The notes: generated by a model not told the origin, from the letters alone. DNA of 64,000 bases from Emydura subglobosa (GCA_007922225.1 ML679954.1:21579743-21643742); one strand, 5' to 3'; shown: positions 1 to 21,830, counted from the stretch's first letter. Numbers and translations are program-made.

Positions 1-1343
1 CCAAGTGTATAGCGGTGGTGGCGGCCTACCTGAGGCGCAAAGGGGTCCAGATCTTCCCCTACTTGGACGATTGGTTACTTCGGGGAAGATCCAGACTCCA
101 TGTGGCAAACAGTTTAGCCCTAACGTGCGAGACGTGCAACAGACTGGGGCTGCTCATAAACGAGCAGAAATCCACGCTGACCCCAGTACAGCGCATAGAA
201 TTTATTGGGGCCACTCTGGACGCAGTACAGGCCAGGGCCTTCCTCCCACTACCCCGTTTCCAAGCCATGACCGCCATCATACGCGAGCTACAGACGTTCC
301 CCACAACAACAGCCAGACGCTGCCTGCAGCTGTTGGGGCACATGGCAGCATGCACATACGTAGTCAGGCTGGCTCGCCTCAGACTCAGGCCTCTGCAGGG
401 CTGGTTAGCGTTAGTATATGCCCCAGCCAGACACTCTCTGGGCAGGGTAGTCACCGTCCCACCCCAGGTCTTAGCGTCACTGAACTGGTGGACAGACCAG
501 AGACAAGTAATGGAAGGAGTCCCCTTCGCAGACCTGGTTCCCTCCGTAACTCTAATCACAGATGCCTCCGATATCGGGTGGGGGGCGCACATTACACACA
601 ACCTGAGTACCCAAGGTCAGTGGTCGCTGCAAGACAGACTGCTCCATATAAACATTCGGGAACTCCGAGCAGTCCTTCTCGCTTGCAAGGTTTTTCTCCG
701 CTTTCTCAGGGGGCGGGTGATACAAGTCCTTACAGACAACACCGCCACGATGTTTTACATCAACAGACAAGGCGGGGCGCGCTCCTCGACCCTGTGTCGC
801 GAGGCGCTACAGCTATGGGACCTCGCGGTGAGAAACGACTTCCACTTGGTGGCATCTCATCTCCCAGGGGTGAGGAACGACGAGGCAGACCGCCTCAGCA
901 GATCGTTCTTTCCCCGCCACGAATGGTCACTTCATGGGGAGGTTACAGCGTTTCTCTTCCGCAAGTGGGGAGTTCCCCATCTGGACCTCTTTGCCACGCT
1001 ACAGAACGCGAAATGCCCACTATTCTGCTCCCTGCGCGGGCGAGAACAGAACTCCATTTCGGACGCGTTCCTGATAGACTGGTCAGGGCCACTTCTCTAC
1101 GCGTTTCCACCGACCCCACTGCTCCCCAAGGTGCTCTTGAAAGTCAAGAGAGACAGAGCGGACATCATCCTGATCGCACCGGCATGGCCGAGACAGCACT
1201 GGTACAGTATGCTGCTCGATCTCTCCATCGCCACGCCGATCCCGCTCCCGAGACGATACGATCTCCTATCCCAGGAGCAGGGTCGCCTGCTCCACCCAGA
1301 CCTGGACTCCCTCCACCTGACGGCGTGGAGGCTCCATGGCTAA
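1..1343 (+). CDS. DIRS reverse transcriptase / RNase H (C-terminal part)
   Basis: The frame is already open at the left edge and closes with TAA at 1341-1343. Counting residues from the GTG at 15, the RT palm box YLDD is at 16-19. The RNase H acidic residues are plausible at D183 (ITDASDIGWG), E216 (NIRELRA), D241 (LTDNTATMF) and D292 (NDEADRLS). In DIRS elements this polyprotein copies the RNA into circular DNA. No stop or frameshift is visible in this part, unlike the other three copies. The N-terminal fingers lie upstream of the window, so intactness of the whole gene cannot be judged. Confidence 0.88.
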   Translation, partial: KCIAVVAAYLRRKGVQIFPYLDDWLLRGRSRLHVANSLALTCETCNRLGLLINEQKSTLTPVQRIEFIGATLDAVQARAFLPLPRFQAMTAIIRELQTFPTTTARRCLQLLGHMAACTYVVRLARLRLRPLQGWLALVYAPARHSLGRVVTVPPQVLASLNWWTDQRQVMEGVPFADLVPSVTLITDASDIGWGAHITHNLSTQGQWSLQDRLLHINIRELRAVLLACKVFLRFLRGRVIQVLTDNTATMFYINRQGGARSSTLCREALQLWDLAVRNDFHLVASHLPGVRNDEADRLSRSFFPRHEWSLHGEVTAFLFRKWGVPHLDLFATLQNAKCPLFCSLRGREQNSISDAFLIDWSGPLLYAFPPTPLLPKVLLKVKRDRADIILIAPAWPRQHWYSMLLDLSIATPIPLPRRYDLLSQEQGRLLHPDLDSLHLTAWRLHG

Positions 1344-2380
1344 CGGAAGGAGAGAGGGCTTGTTCCGCACAAGTCCAAAACGTCCTGCTGGGGAGCAGGA
1401 AACCTTCAACCCAGGTGGTATACCGGGCGAAGTGGAAACGCTTCACCTACTGGGCACAGTCACAGGGCATCGTGCCTCTGGACTCAACTATCCAGGCCAT
1501 CTTGGACTACCTCCTACATTTAAAGATGCAGGGCCTTGCCCTGGCCTCCCTAAGGGTGCATCTGGCGGCCATCTCGGCCTTCCATTGCCCAGTGGAGGGG
1601 AGGTCTATATTCTCCCACCCGATGTCCATCAGGTTTCTCAAGGGAATAGAGAGGCTGTTCCCACAAGTTCGTGATCCCTTGCCTCTCTGGGACTTAAACC
1701 TAGTTCTCACTATCCTCACAGGTCCCCCCTTTGAGCCTATGGCTACATGCCCTCTTCTAGTCCTATCATGGAAGGTAGCCTTCCTCGTAGCCATTACATC
1801 GGCTAGGAGGGTCTCCGAGCTAAGAGCCCTAACCTCAGACCCTCCTTACACAGTATTTTTCAAAGATAAAGTGCGACTGAGACCCCACCCGGCCTTCCTA
1901 CCTAAGGTGGTGTCCCAGTTTCATTATAATCAGGATATTTTCCTCCCCGTGTTCTTTCCCAAACCACACGGATCGGAGGAGGAGCGGAGATGGCACTCAC
2001 TGGATGTCAGGCGAGCCTTAGCCTTCTACATAGACCGGACCAAGCCGTTCCGGAAGTCCACGCAGCTCTTCGTCGCAGTGGCGGACCGCATGAAAGGCTC
2101 ACCTGTCTCCACCCAGTGCATTTCCTCCTGGATCACCACCTGCATCCGCACCTGTTATGAGATGGCGAAGGTACCACTTCCAGGACCAATTACAGCGCAC
2201 TCCACCAGGGCCCAAGCCACCTCGGCGGCTTTTCTGGAACGAGTGCCCCTACAGGATATCTGCAGAGCTGCAACCTGGTCATCAGTCCATACCTTTACCT
2301 CTCACTATGCCATCGTGCAACAAGCAAGAGAGGATGCAGCAGTTGGCAGAGCCGTGCTGAGAAGGGCTTCGCGCCACTGA
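5..2380 (+). CDS. DIRS tyrosine recombinase (YR) reading frame
   Basis: Recognisable similarity starts near residue 425-430 (about nt 1280) and runs to the TGA at 2378-2380. Catalytic-type residues are present: R601/R602 in SARRVSELRA, H732-x-x-R735 in HSTRAQ, and the candidate nucleophile Y768 in FTSHYAIV. This enzyme would integrate the circular DNA intermediate by strand exchange, which explains the absence of an integrase and of target-site duplications. The same frame stays open over the whole overlapping RT/RNase H region. Whether residues 1-425 are translated is unknown, and the true start is not evident. Confidence 0.8.
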   Translation: MYSGGGGLPEAQRGPDLPLLGRLVTSGKIQTPCGKQFSPNVRDVQQTGAAHKRAEIHADPSTAHRIYWGHSGRSTGQGLPPTTPFPSHDRHHTRATDVPHNNSQTLPAAVGAHGSMHIRSQAGSPQTQASAGLVSVSICPSQTLSGQGSHRPTPGLSVTELVDRPETSNGRSPLRRPGSLRNSNHRCLRYRVGGAHYTQPEYPRSVVAARQTAPYKHSGTPSSPSRLQGFSPLSQGAGDTSPYRQHRHDVLHQQTRRGALLDPVSRGATAMGPRGEKRLPLGGISSPRGEERRGRPPQQIVLSPPRMVTSWGGYSVSLPQVGSSPSGPLCHATEREMPTILLPARARTELHFGRVPDRLVRATSLRVSTDPTAPQGALESQERQSGHHPDRTGMAETALVQYAARSLHRHADPAPETIRSPIPGAGSPAPPRPGLPPPDGVEAPWLTEGERACSAQVQNVLLGSRKPSTQVVYRAKWKRFTYWAQSQGIVPLDSTIQAILDYLLHLKMQGLALASLRVHLAAISAFHCPVEGRSIFSHPMSIRFLKGIERLFPQVRDPLPLWDLNLVLTILTGPPFEPMATCPLLVLSWKVAFLVAITSARRVSELRALTSDPPYTVFFKDKVRLRPHPAFLPKVVSQFHYNQDIFLPVFFPKPHGSEEERRWHSLDVRRALAFYIDRTKPFRKSTQLFVAVADRMKGSPVSTQCISSWITTCIRTCYEMAKVPLPGPITAHSTRAQATSAAFLERVPLQDICRAATWSSVHTFTSHYAIVQQAREDAAVGRAVLRRASRH

Positions 2381-2414
2381 CTCCTTCCCACCGCCAAAGG
2401 TATGGCTATGTAAT

Positions 2415-2514
2415 CACCTACATGGAATGCATATGAGCAACTCTCGAAGAGAGAAAACAGGGTTACTTACCAGTAACTGTTGTTCTTCGAGATGTGTTGC
2501 TCATATCCATTCCA
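2415..2514. repeat. DIRS copy 1 internal complementary region
   Basis: It lies just after the recombinase stop. The right half (2456-2514) is the exact reverse complement of the element's right end (2700-2758). The left half should pair with the left end, which is outside the window. In DIRS elements this region is thought to template circle formation. Confidence 0.85.
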
Positions 2515-2758
2515 AACCCACCCTCCGTCCCCGCTGTCGGAGTCGGCAGAAAGAAGGGACTGGGGACCCGCGCGGTCGGTGGCGCCCTATATACCGCGCT
2601 ATACGCGTGCCACTCCAGGGGGCGCCGAGACCGACCGCTGGGTTGCTAGGGCAGAAAAGTTTTCCGCAGGCTCATGCACGGGGCGCGCACTCACCTACAT
2701 GGAATGGATATGAGCAACACATCTCGAAGAACAACAGTTACTGGTAAGTAACCCTGTT

Positions 2759-14228
<11,470 letters not shown>

Positions 14229-15292
14229 AGTGCAACTAAAGGCAACGTATGCAGATAAAGCACAGAGAAATAAGACTACTGGACTGTAAAAACAGTAATT
14301 AGGGATTCAAAGAGCAGCATCTGACCAGGAGAGTGTCTTAGCAAAAAGAGATACTTGTCACAGATTGTCTAATTGCTAGGAGGTCTTGGTGTGTTAGTAT
14401 TATTTTGCAGTGCTTTCAGTCTTCCATGTGAACTCATGCTGCTGTGACCTATTGTAGTCTTGTTGCCTAAGTCTGTTGGAAGAGCTCTTATGTTGTCGAT
14501 GTGCACTCAAAGTAAGATTAATGATGTGTTTACAGTTTAGTATTAATTGCATTCCTTGATCTTTGCCTCAATGACAATTTTATATAGAAACTTAAACTGA
14601 ACTACACTTTAATCAAGTCAGTAACTTGTTCCACATAAATGTAGAAGATAAAAATTTACTTCTGCTGTTTCACATTTCTATTGTATGCATCACTTGTCAA
14701 CCAGAGGTCAGACTTTTTTCCCTCCACTTTCAGCATTGTTTTTAGTACATATAATTGTAAAGTTTAAAGGTGAATAGGCAGTAACTGCTTCTTGATTATA
14801 GTCCACTATATAGTGTTTTGCTTTTCACCTAAACTGGGGGAAATGTTGCCATTTTTACTACATGATATTGTTTTCGAAAGGCTTAGACCTTGAAAACAAA
14901 ATATAAAATGTTGGGTTTGCTCCAGAAATCATGTAATGTTTCATTTTAAATGCAACAGAATACCTCTGTGTATAATATACTGTAGGGAAAAAAAGTGGAT
15001 TGGCAGCAGTTGTCACAGTGAGCTAAATAGCTAGCTGTTCTCTCAAAGGAAAAATGTACTTTAACACTTAGACAACAGCATGGCTTAAAATGCTATGTCT
15101 GCATGATAATTAAAAAAAATTCAATCATTTAACTTCCCAGTCTAGAAGCATATTTGGATTTTTATTTCTTGCACTGTTTATGTAATGCAGAATTGCAGTT
15201 TTATTTCTATTAAACTTTAGATTCTAATGTTTAAGTATTGTTATATTTTCATATTGTACAGTTCCTTTTAAATTAAAACCTTAAATTTTAGG

Positions 15293-15308
15293 TTTATTTA
15301 TTTATTTG
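15293..15308 (+). promoter_or_regulatory. AU-rich element candidate in WDR47 3' UTR
   Basis: Three overlapping ATTTA pentamers (TTTATTTATTTATTTG) in an A/T-rich setting close to the 3' end of the transcript. It resembles AU-rich elements that control mRNA stability. In such an AT-rich UTR it could also be chance. Confidence 0.35.
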
Positions 15309-15431
15309 AAATGCATTTACATTTTAGTTCTAATAATTACTAAATTATCAGTTCACTGTAACAAGCATTTTTAAAAATAATTGTATACAAGTGAAAAAAT
15401 TACTATGGAAGTGTATCTGTGCTATAATCTC

Positions 15432-15437
15432 AATAAA
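15432..15437 (+). terminator. WDR47 polyadenylation signal AATAAA
   Basis: A canonical hexamer in TCTCAATAAAGACC about 1.2 kb after the WDR47 stop, with TG/T-rich sequence downstream (about 15475-15500). I saw no better candidate in the preceding 3' UTR. Confidence 0.65.
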
Positions 15438-17109
15438 GACCTCTGACACCTAAAGGCACAACTACCAATTATTTCACTCTGTCTGGTCTCTTGTGTACTA
15501 TTTTTATAGGTCACCATATTTCAACTCTTAAGTTTACATGTTAAAAGAGGTTGAAGTCTTTAGACCTTCCATATCCTCATTAGTAACTGATTTAACAGAG
15601 CTATTGTATTATAGCAGCTTACTGTGTTATAGAAGCCTGTTCTTGTTTTACATTTAGGCCCCCACTGCAATTTTGAAGTAAAATCTGAGTTTTAGTTCTT
15701 CTTTCCTGTCTTGTTACCATACAGATAGCTAGCTGGTGATCTATTGTCTCAGTCATACAATCTTGTAACATACCGATTTGCATATTAAAAACTATTGCAG
15801 GGGAAATGGATAACTGTTCAAAAATTGAGCAACTTATTTAAACCGAATTCCTGACTACTGCAAAGCTTCGGTTTCTGTCCCCTAATCACTGCTTCACTGT
15901 TGTGATTCTTGTTAGCCCTGGAGCTTTGTAAATTCTGATTTTTTTTTATATATATTTGAGAGATTTCAAGCTTCACCTCTGTGTGCTCTTCAGACTACCC
16001 AGCCATGCATCTGAGAACACTCAGACAACACAGTGAAAATTATCCCACAAAATTGTGTTTTGTCTGCAGCTCCAGATGGTACCTTTTTAAGTTAAACCAC
16101 TAAGGGTGAGGAAAATAGTTGGGAAGATACCTGTCAAAGAAGTAGAAATGTAGGGCAGATTCTCAGCTAGTAAATTGCCATAATTCCATCAATCTTCTAG
16201 GAGTGCTACCCTTCCCTTTGGTATCACTATGTCGCTTTTTGTTGAGGTCTTATTCACAGCTCCATTATCATTTTAAAAACATAACTTGATCTTATTTATT
16301 TGCTTTATTGAATCTTCTGATCAGCTCTATTTTTGCCACTTTCTAAGAGGTTACTCTGTTTCTCACCTGTCAGCAGGAGTCCAACATCCAAATGTAACTG
16401 TTGTTTGGGATGAAGATTTTTCACTTGCTTACTTCATTCTAGACTCAGCTCAATTTTGTCTCTAGCATTGTTCTATTACACAAATGTATGACTTTATATG
16501 GTACTTTATTACGAGAAAGCAAAATGTTATACAGAATCAAAATAATTTTATTTTACCAGTAAGGGTTTAAGGATCAGAGCATGCCTAAATCACAATAAAA
16601 TATTTGAGAAAATAGACAAGTAGTTTTGTCATAAGCTACTATTAAAGTGCTAGCCTAATTATTAGAAAAAGTAAAACATTCTAGTCAATTATTCTGATGC
16701 AAGATAAACCATACAGAAACCTGCAGAATAACGTCACAGTAGGTAGGAAGGTGTGGGGGAGAGGACTAGATCACTCAAGGACTAGCTACACAATCTTTCA
16801 CCTCTTCTGATTTTAGATGGTAGAAACATTCAGCTGTTTGTTCAGGAGCCTTTGTGAAATTAGTCTACTTTCAGTCCAGCTGCCAGTAGTTATACTGCAA
16901 ACCACTATAATTGGCATTCTTGCTGTTAGTTTTAGCAGAAAGGCAAATGGTATTTTCAGGTCAGGATTGAGACAAGTTGCAAGCAGTTCCTTGCTACTGC
17001 AGCTTCCCCTGCTGTGGGTGTTATATGAAAGTTGAAGTTCTGCTGACCCATTACTGTCAATCAGCACCTTTTATAAGAAATAAAATCTGCACACAATTTC
17101 AAAGTATAC

Positions 17110-17114
17110 TGCGC

Positions 17115-17148
<34 letters not shown>
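17110..17148. repeat. (GC)n(GCAC)n(AC)n microsatellite
   Basis: An uninterrupted alternating pyrimidine-purine run that grades from GC to GCAC to AC dinucleotides. It is prone to slippage and to Z-DNA. Confidence 0.95.
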
Positions 17149-17719
17149 AGTCTATAATACATATACAGGATTAAATAATTCGTAGGGTGTATAATGGTGG
17201 TGGTGGATTAGCTTTCCTCTAAGCATATAGAGCAGTGGTCTAACCTGATTTAGCAAAAAGTATGTTCTCTAACATTTCCTTGAATCTTTTAAACTGTTAA
17301 TAGCATAAAGATGTAGTTAATGTTATTTTTAAAATCAAATGTCTAAAGCAAGGAAGGGAAGATCATATCCATCTGCTCACCCAGCCCGCTAACCACCTTT
17401 ACAGTGTGCCTGACAGTAAACTGATAGTTTGTGGTCAGCATACTGCTTGTCTGATGCCGTATTTCTGTTGGGCAGATAGAGAAGAAGGGCTTCCCTATTC
17501 AAGCAGCCAGGATTAGGGAAGAGAACAGGCTCTGCCTACAGCTGGAACAAAGTTGAAGAAAGGAGGTTCCTTGAATAAGAATCTTCAAATTGTTCAAGAT
17601 ATTGAGGGTCAGTTGAGAAATCTCCTGTTCAAGATTACAGCACTTGTGTCAAGTTTGCAGATGAGTTCCAGCTCTGCAGTTTCTCTTTGAAGTCTGTTTT
17701 TGAAGTTTTTTTGTAGAAG

Positions 17720-18093
17720 TATGGCAACTTTCAAGTCAGCTGCAGCAAACTTGACACAATTAAACTGGGTCTAAATAGGGACTTGGAATGGTTCTCATTA
17801 CAAGACGTAATTGTCACTGTTCACATATTCTCACCTCCTAATCAATGGTTGTGAACAGACCTCATCTACTCTCACTGAATGGACTTTGCTCATACCTAAC
17901 TTCCCCATTGTTGTTCCTTATCCTTAGATGTATATATACCTCCTCTCTGATTTCTATTCCTTACATCTGACGAAGTGGGTTACAGCCCACGAAAGCTTAT
18001 GCCTGCAGAAATTAAATTTGTTAGTCTTTAAACTACTACCAGACTCTGGTTGTTTTTACTATATACAGACTAACACAGCTACCCCTCTGGAAC
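17720..18093 (+). repeat. Interspersed repeat with conserved GACGAAGTGGG hairpin
   Basis: The 3' part contains CTGACGAAGTGGG, a short stem (GTGGG 17975-17979 with CCCAC 17986-17990), GAAAGCTTATG, TTGTTAGTCT and finally CAGACTAACACAGCTACC. I know this string of blocks as a frequent repeat in reptile and bird genomes but cannot name the family with certainty. The left boundary is uncertain. Confidence 0.6.
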
Positions 18094-18769
18094 TTTTCTT
18101 CTAACAGAAGATAAGATTCTTATGAAATAACATGACTCCTGCAAAAGTACCAAATATTGCAAGACTTAATATAAAAACAAGAGAACTGGCAACACTGCCT
18201 GCAGTTTTCTCCCTGCTTTGGCTAAGAAGTACTGCTTCCCATCTTTAAGTGGTAGGATGAGAGCTTTAACTCCTGTTTCAATCTATGTTCAGCTCTGACT
18301 AGAACCCAGATCACTAGTGTTCCTAGCCATCCAAGATTAGTTGTTTCCAGCTTCCAGATTTCATAACTGAATCAGAAAGTAGATTAACACCCCCATCCTC
18401 CACCCAGTGCTCAAAAGAGGGAGTGAAGGGGATAACGTGCTCCACTTTCATGCAGCCTGTGGCAGTCGAAGGGGGAATAGCCAGCTGTGCTTTGACTCAG
18501 CTGCTGCTGCTATCTAGCTGTTCTGTGCCCTGCACTTCCACTCACTGCCCTGGGGTTCCTCGCTTGCTTGGTGTTAGCAATGCAGGAAAGGCCTGTGTTA
18601 ATGAGTGACATGCACGCTGCATTTAGAGATTTATACAAACTCCTCCTTCAAACTCTACTGTGCGGTGAGTCTCTGCATCGGGTCCCCTGACTTTTATCTA
18701 TGACCTTCAAATCACGCCCATTCCTATTTTGCCATGTGTTGTTTCTAGCGTTCAGCTCTGGCCCAGGTC

Positions 18770-20110
18770 CACAAATGCCTCCCCGCAACTAACGGCCATT
18801 ACCGATGGGCGGGCTTGACACGCCCTCTGCCGGTACCCGCGCTACCTACCTATTGCTTTGAGAGCTGGGCAATGGAAATCACTGCCTCTCATCACGCCGC
18901 CTGGTATGGTCGCATCGCTTCCTTGTACTCCACCCCCCCAGGGCTATAGCCACCTGCCGTCTCCTGGCTGACACTCAGAGTGGGAGCGCCTTGGTCGGTT
19001 TGTACAGCGCCTAACACCTGGCGGCCGGTCCGGGACGGCGACACCTAAGCGCTCAGATAACGCGCTACAGCCCTATCGTAACTACTCGGCGCTGCCGCCG
19101 AGGTTCCGGAGAGTGACTGAATTTCGCAATGGCTTTACGCAGACGCCTTCTTCCCGCTCTGTGAGCCGCAGCCCTCGCGCGTTAAGGAGACCGGCACCAG
19201 AGGCGAGTCACTGACACGCTCCTATATTGCCTGCCCGCCCGCGCCTTCTTCAACTGACGGCTCCTTATCAACGCACGCTCTGTATAGTTGGGTTTCCGTC
19301 GCCGCCGGCGTCGCTTCTGCCCCGCCGCTTGGAGCCGCCGAGCGCCGAGCGCACGGATTGGGAAGGGAAGGGAAGGGATCCCGTCTGCTCGGTGATGGTG
19401 CTGCTGACGCAGCCACTCTCGGCTCGCTCACGCGGTTGGGAGCGGGAGGGGCTCGCTCGGACGGAGCGGAGCGGAGCAGTGCCAGTGCAGTGCAGTGTAG
19501 TAGTCGCCGCGGGCCTAGCGCGGGGCTGCCGGAGTTGAAGCGGGGGGAGAGCGCAGGTGTGTCGGGGCGCTCGGGGGAGGGCACCCCGCAATCCCCATGG
19601 GGCGGGCGGCTCCCTCGCGGCGGCTCTTGGGGGGGGGGGCCCCCCACGTGGGGGGAGGGGAGCGGGAGTCGGGGGCTGGCTCCTTGGCAAGGGGTTGTGG
19701 AGGGCGGCTCCCGGGCTGGGGCTCCCTCGCGGGGGTTGTGGGATTCGGGGGGCGACTCCCACCTTGGGTGGGGGGGCGGGAGTCGAGGGGATGGCGCTGG
19801 GCTGGGCCGGGGGGGAGTAGAGGGCGGCTCCAGTCCCTTACTGAGGATTGTGGGACTTGGGTTGGGGGGGCGGCTCCCTGGGGGGGGGAGGGGGGGGCTC
19901 CCCGGGAGGGTTGTGAGGGAATCCCCGGCTGGGAGGTGAGGGCGCGGGGGGCAGTTCCGTGGCTGAGGAGCGGTTCGCTGTGCGAGTTCAGTGAGACTTG
20001 TGCACGCCCTGCTGTAGCGCGCCCCGCCCTGCTCCGCCCCCGCGCTGGGGTGTGTGTCGTCATCCGGCCCCGGTGCTGTGGGAAGGTGCGGTGCCCTGGG
20101 ACACGTTGAT
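18770..20110 (+). promoter_or_regulatory. CpG island / CLCC1 promoter region
   Basis: A sharp rise in G+C and in CG dinucleotides against AT-rich flanks, upstream of the first CLCC1 coding exon. Repeated GGAGCGGAGCGGAGC and GGGAAGGGAAGGG boxes lie near 19360-19480. A possible donor CGCAG|GTGTGT at 19557 could end a non-coding first exon. The transcription start cannot be placed from sequence alone. Opposing ORFs here are shadows of CpG-rich DNA. Confidence 0.75.
19560..19960 (+). repeat. G-rich degenerate minisatellite
   Basis: Loose repeats of a GCGGCTCCC ... GTTGTGGGA ... TGGGGGGG pattern, with many runs of four to ten Gs on the + strand. Runs at 19628-19640, 19652-19663, 19770-19780 and 19866-19900 could form G-quadruplexes. 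Confidence 0.75.
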
Positions 20111-20720
20111 GGTGCCCCTCAGTGGCAGAGCTTTGGCAGCAGCGAGAGAAGCCGCGTGGCAGTGCAGGCAACTGGGCAGTGGTGTTACAACAGTTACAGT
20201 TTGTAGCCTGAATGAGAGGGTACTAGCTGGCTGTAGCAAAACTCAAGTCCCAGGCGTTAGCTTGACTGCTGAATGTGACTGGTTTCAGCCAAAGAATAAT
20301 GGGGAGGTTTTATTGTCTTCCAAATGTTAAGAGTTATAAGTGGCATTCCTGTTTTGTTCTTTGTCTGTTGTTCAGTAATAGGTTTTCTTAATTACTAGTA
20401 GCAAATGCACCTAGAAATTGGCATATAAAGACAGTATGTGGATAGAAGTAAACCAATAATTTATCCATAACCAGTTCTTTTACACATGTATGTTTAGAAA
20501 ATACAAATACAACTCTCATTACTTGATTTCTCACTTTGACATGCTTAACATGGTTAGAATTTGGAAAACAGAAAATGTGGGTATTGTTCAAAATGTGTAG
20601 TTACGAAACTTTCTAGTATTTTTCTGTTCAATACAATTTGTGGTATTTTCATCCTTTCGATAGTGTATTGCTTGACAGCAATTGTTGAGCTAACAGAATT
20701 TACTTTAGCAAATGGCTGTT

Positions 20721-20778
20721 CCAATCCTGCAATTTTATCCAAGCATAGGGAGCCCAATGGATCCACTTGCAGGATTGG
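20721..20778. repeat. Short palindromic repeat
   Basis: Perfect 12-bp arms CCAATCCTGCAA (20721-20732) and TTGCAGGATTGG (20767-20778) enclose a 34-base loop. It resembles the arms of the element at 21201. Confidence 0.8.
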
Positions 20779-21200
20779 GGGATCTATAGTGTGCCATTGT
20801 TCAATAAGTAACGATTTGAGCATAACGCAACATTTATTGGCTACATCCATTTAATCTTCAGGGTGCTTTCTTATGTAGGAGGTTATATAGGGTATCCTGT
20901 TCCCTTTTTATATGTGTTGAATGTAAAATTTATGGTATGTTACACATACTATACAAGGTGCAATTTATTAGGATTTGAAATCACTAGGAATACTAATATT
21001 TACAAAAGGAAATGATGAAATTTGGATCTTTTTCATTCCCTTGAATGAAACAGTTTTACTTTAAAACCAAAGGAATCTTGTTAAATTCATACAGTTGGCA
21101 AGGGGAAAATATAGATTTTTCGTATGTCCAGGTCATAATCATTGAAAGAACATGAGTAAAATCAATGCCATATAGTTAAGGGGGAAAACTAAGCAAAATT

Positions 21201-21310
21201 GGGATTCAATCCTGCAGACCCTTATTCATATCAATAGGCTCATTGAAAACAAAGCTGCTTAAGTGAGTGAAGTTCACTTGTGTGAGTTGGAGTTTGCAGG
21301 ATCAGACAAA
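21201..21310. repeat. Short palindromic repeat, MITE-like
   Basis: The outer arms ATTCAATCCTGCAGAC and GTTTGCAGGATCAG are imperfect reverse complements, with complementary CACTTG / AAGTGAGTGAA-type sequence inside. It belongs to the same arm family as 20721-20778. Confidence 0.6.
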
Positions 21311-21830
21311 ACTTAGTGATAGAGTTGAATCCATGTTCTAATAAATGAGGAAACATCTGGATCTAACTCATATTTTGGGCTGGACTTTTAATAGATTTTA
21401 GTCCTTTTTCAGTTATTGTGTCTTCATCCATATACTGATAATGGTCCTGATCCTGCTCCCTTGAAGTCAAAGGGAGTTTTGTATTCCATAGATTAAGTAA
21501 AATGTGGTTGTTTTTTTTTTTAAACACTGTTTGCTAGTATCTGTCAACTTTGGACTCTTACACATGCTAATCTTTGTGTTCTTAGCCAGTAATTCTTACC
21601 TGTTAGAATGGTGTGGTGAGCTAACATGGTTGAGTACTCAGTATAAATTATTAATAATTTTCTTTTGGCCAAAACAGTTGTTATTTAGACAAACTGGAAG
21701 ATTAATCCGTTTTATAGGAGACAAATTTATAAACATCTTTGGGAGAAGGTTGACATCTCATAACATTGTTCAACTTCTAACCACAGTTTGCAGTTTTAAT
21801 TAAATTTGTGGATTCTTTTGTTCTACTCAG

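Larger units (their letters stand above)
1..2758 (+). mobile_element. DIRS-type retrotransposon copy 1 (3' part)
   Basis: Contents from the left edge are a reverse transcriptase palm with YLDD, RNase H, a tyrosine recombinase, an internal complementary region (2415-2514) and the right terminal repeat ending near 2754, followed by TGTT. Positions 2456-2514 are an exact reverse complement of 2700-2758 (59 bp), so this copy looks young. Base composition is clearly more GC-rich than the flanking intron. The gag and left end lie outside the window. It sits in a WDR47 intron in the same orientation as the gene. Confidence 0.92.
14229..15455 (+). other. WDR47: WDR47 3' UTR
   Basis: AT-rich, no ORF, directly after the TAG stop. 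It extends at least to an AATAAA signal at 15432-15437, with cleavage expected about 15-25 bases later. The end is inferred from the signal. Confidence 0.7.
15456..18769. other. WDR47-CLCC1 intergenic region
   Basis: Non-coding AT-rich spacer. It holds an alternating purine-pyrimidine microsatellite (17110-17148) and an amniote interspersed repeat (about 17720-18093). Short ORFs such as 16813-17067 and 18423-18608 have no recognisable product. Confidence 0.7.
20111..21830 (+). other. CLCC1 5' intron
   Basis: Non-coding up to the acceptor at 21829-21830. It contains two short palindromic repeats (20721-20778 and 21201-21310) and a CCTTGAAGTCAAAGG motif at 21458-21474. ORFs in both directions here are overlapping and unconvincing. 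Confidence 0.7.

Noticed and set aside
59..601. Minus-strand 180-codon ORF opposite DIRS RT
   Set aside because: Antisense shadow of the RT frame; the reading is not conserved in copies 2-4.
19222..20330. Several long overlapping ORFs on both strands in the CpG island (e.g. 19515-20171 -, 19358-19939 +)
   Set aside because: Low-complexity Gly/Pro/Arg translations of GC-rich promoter DNA, open in many frames at once, with no domain or splice support.
20554..20854. Pair of opposing 97-98 codon ORFs
   Set aside because: Both lie over a palindromic repeat in an intron; symmetry, not coding constraint, explains them.
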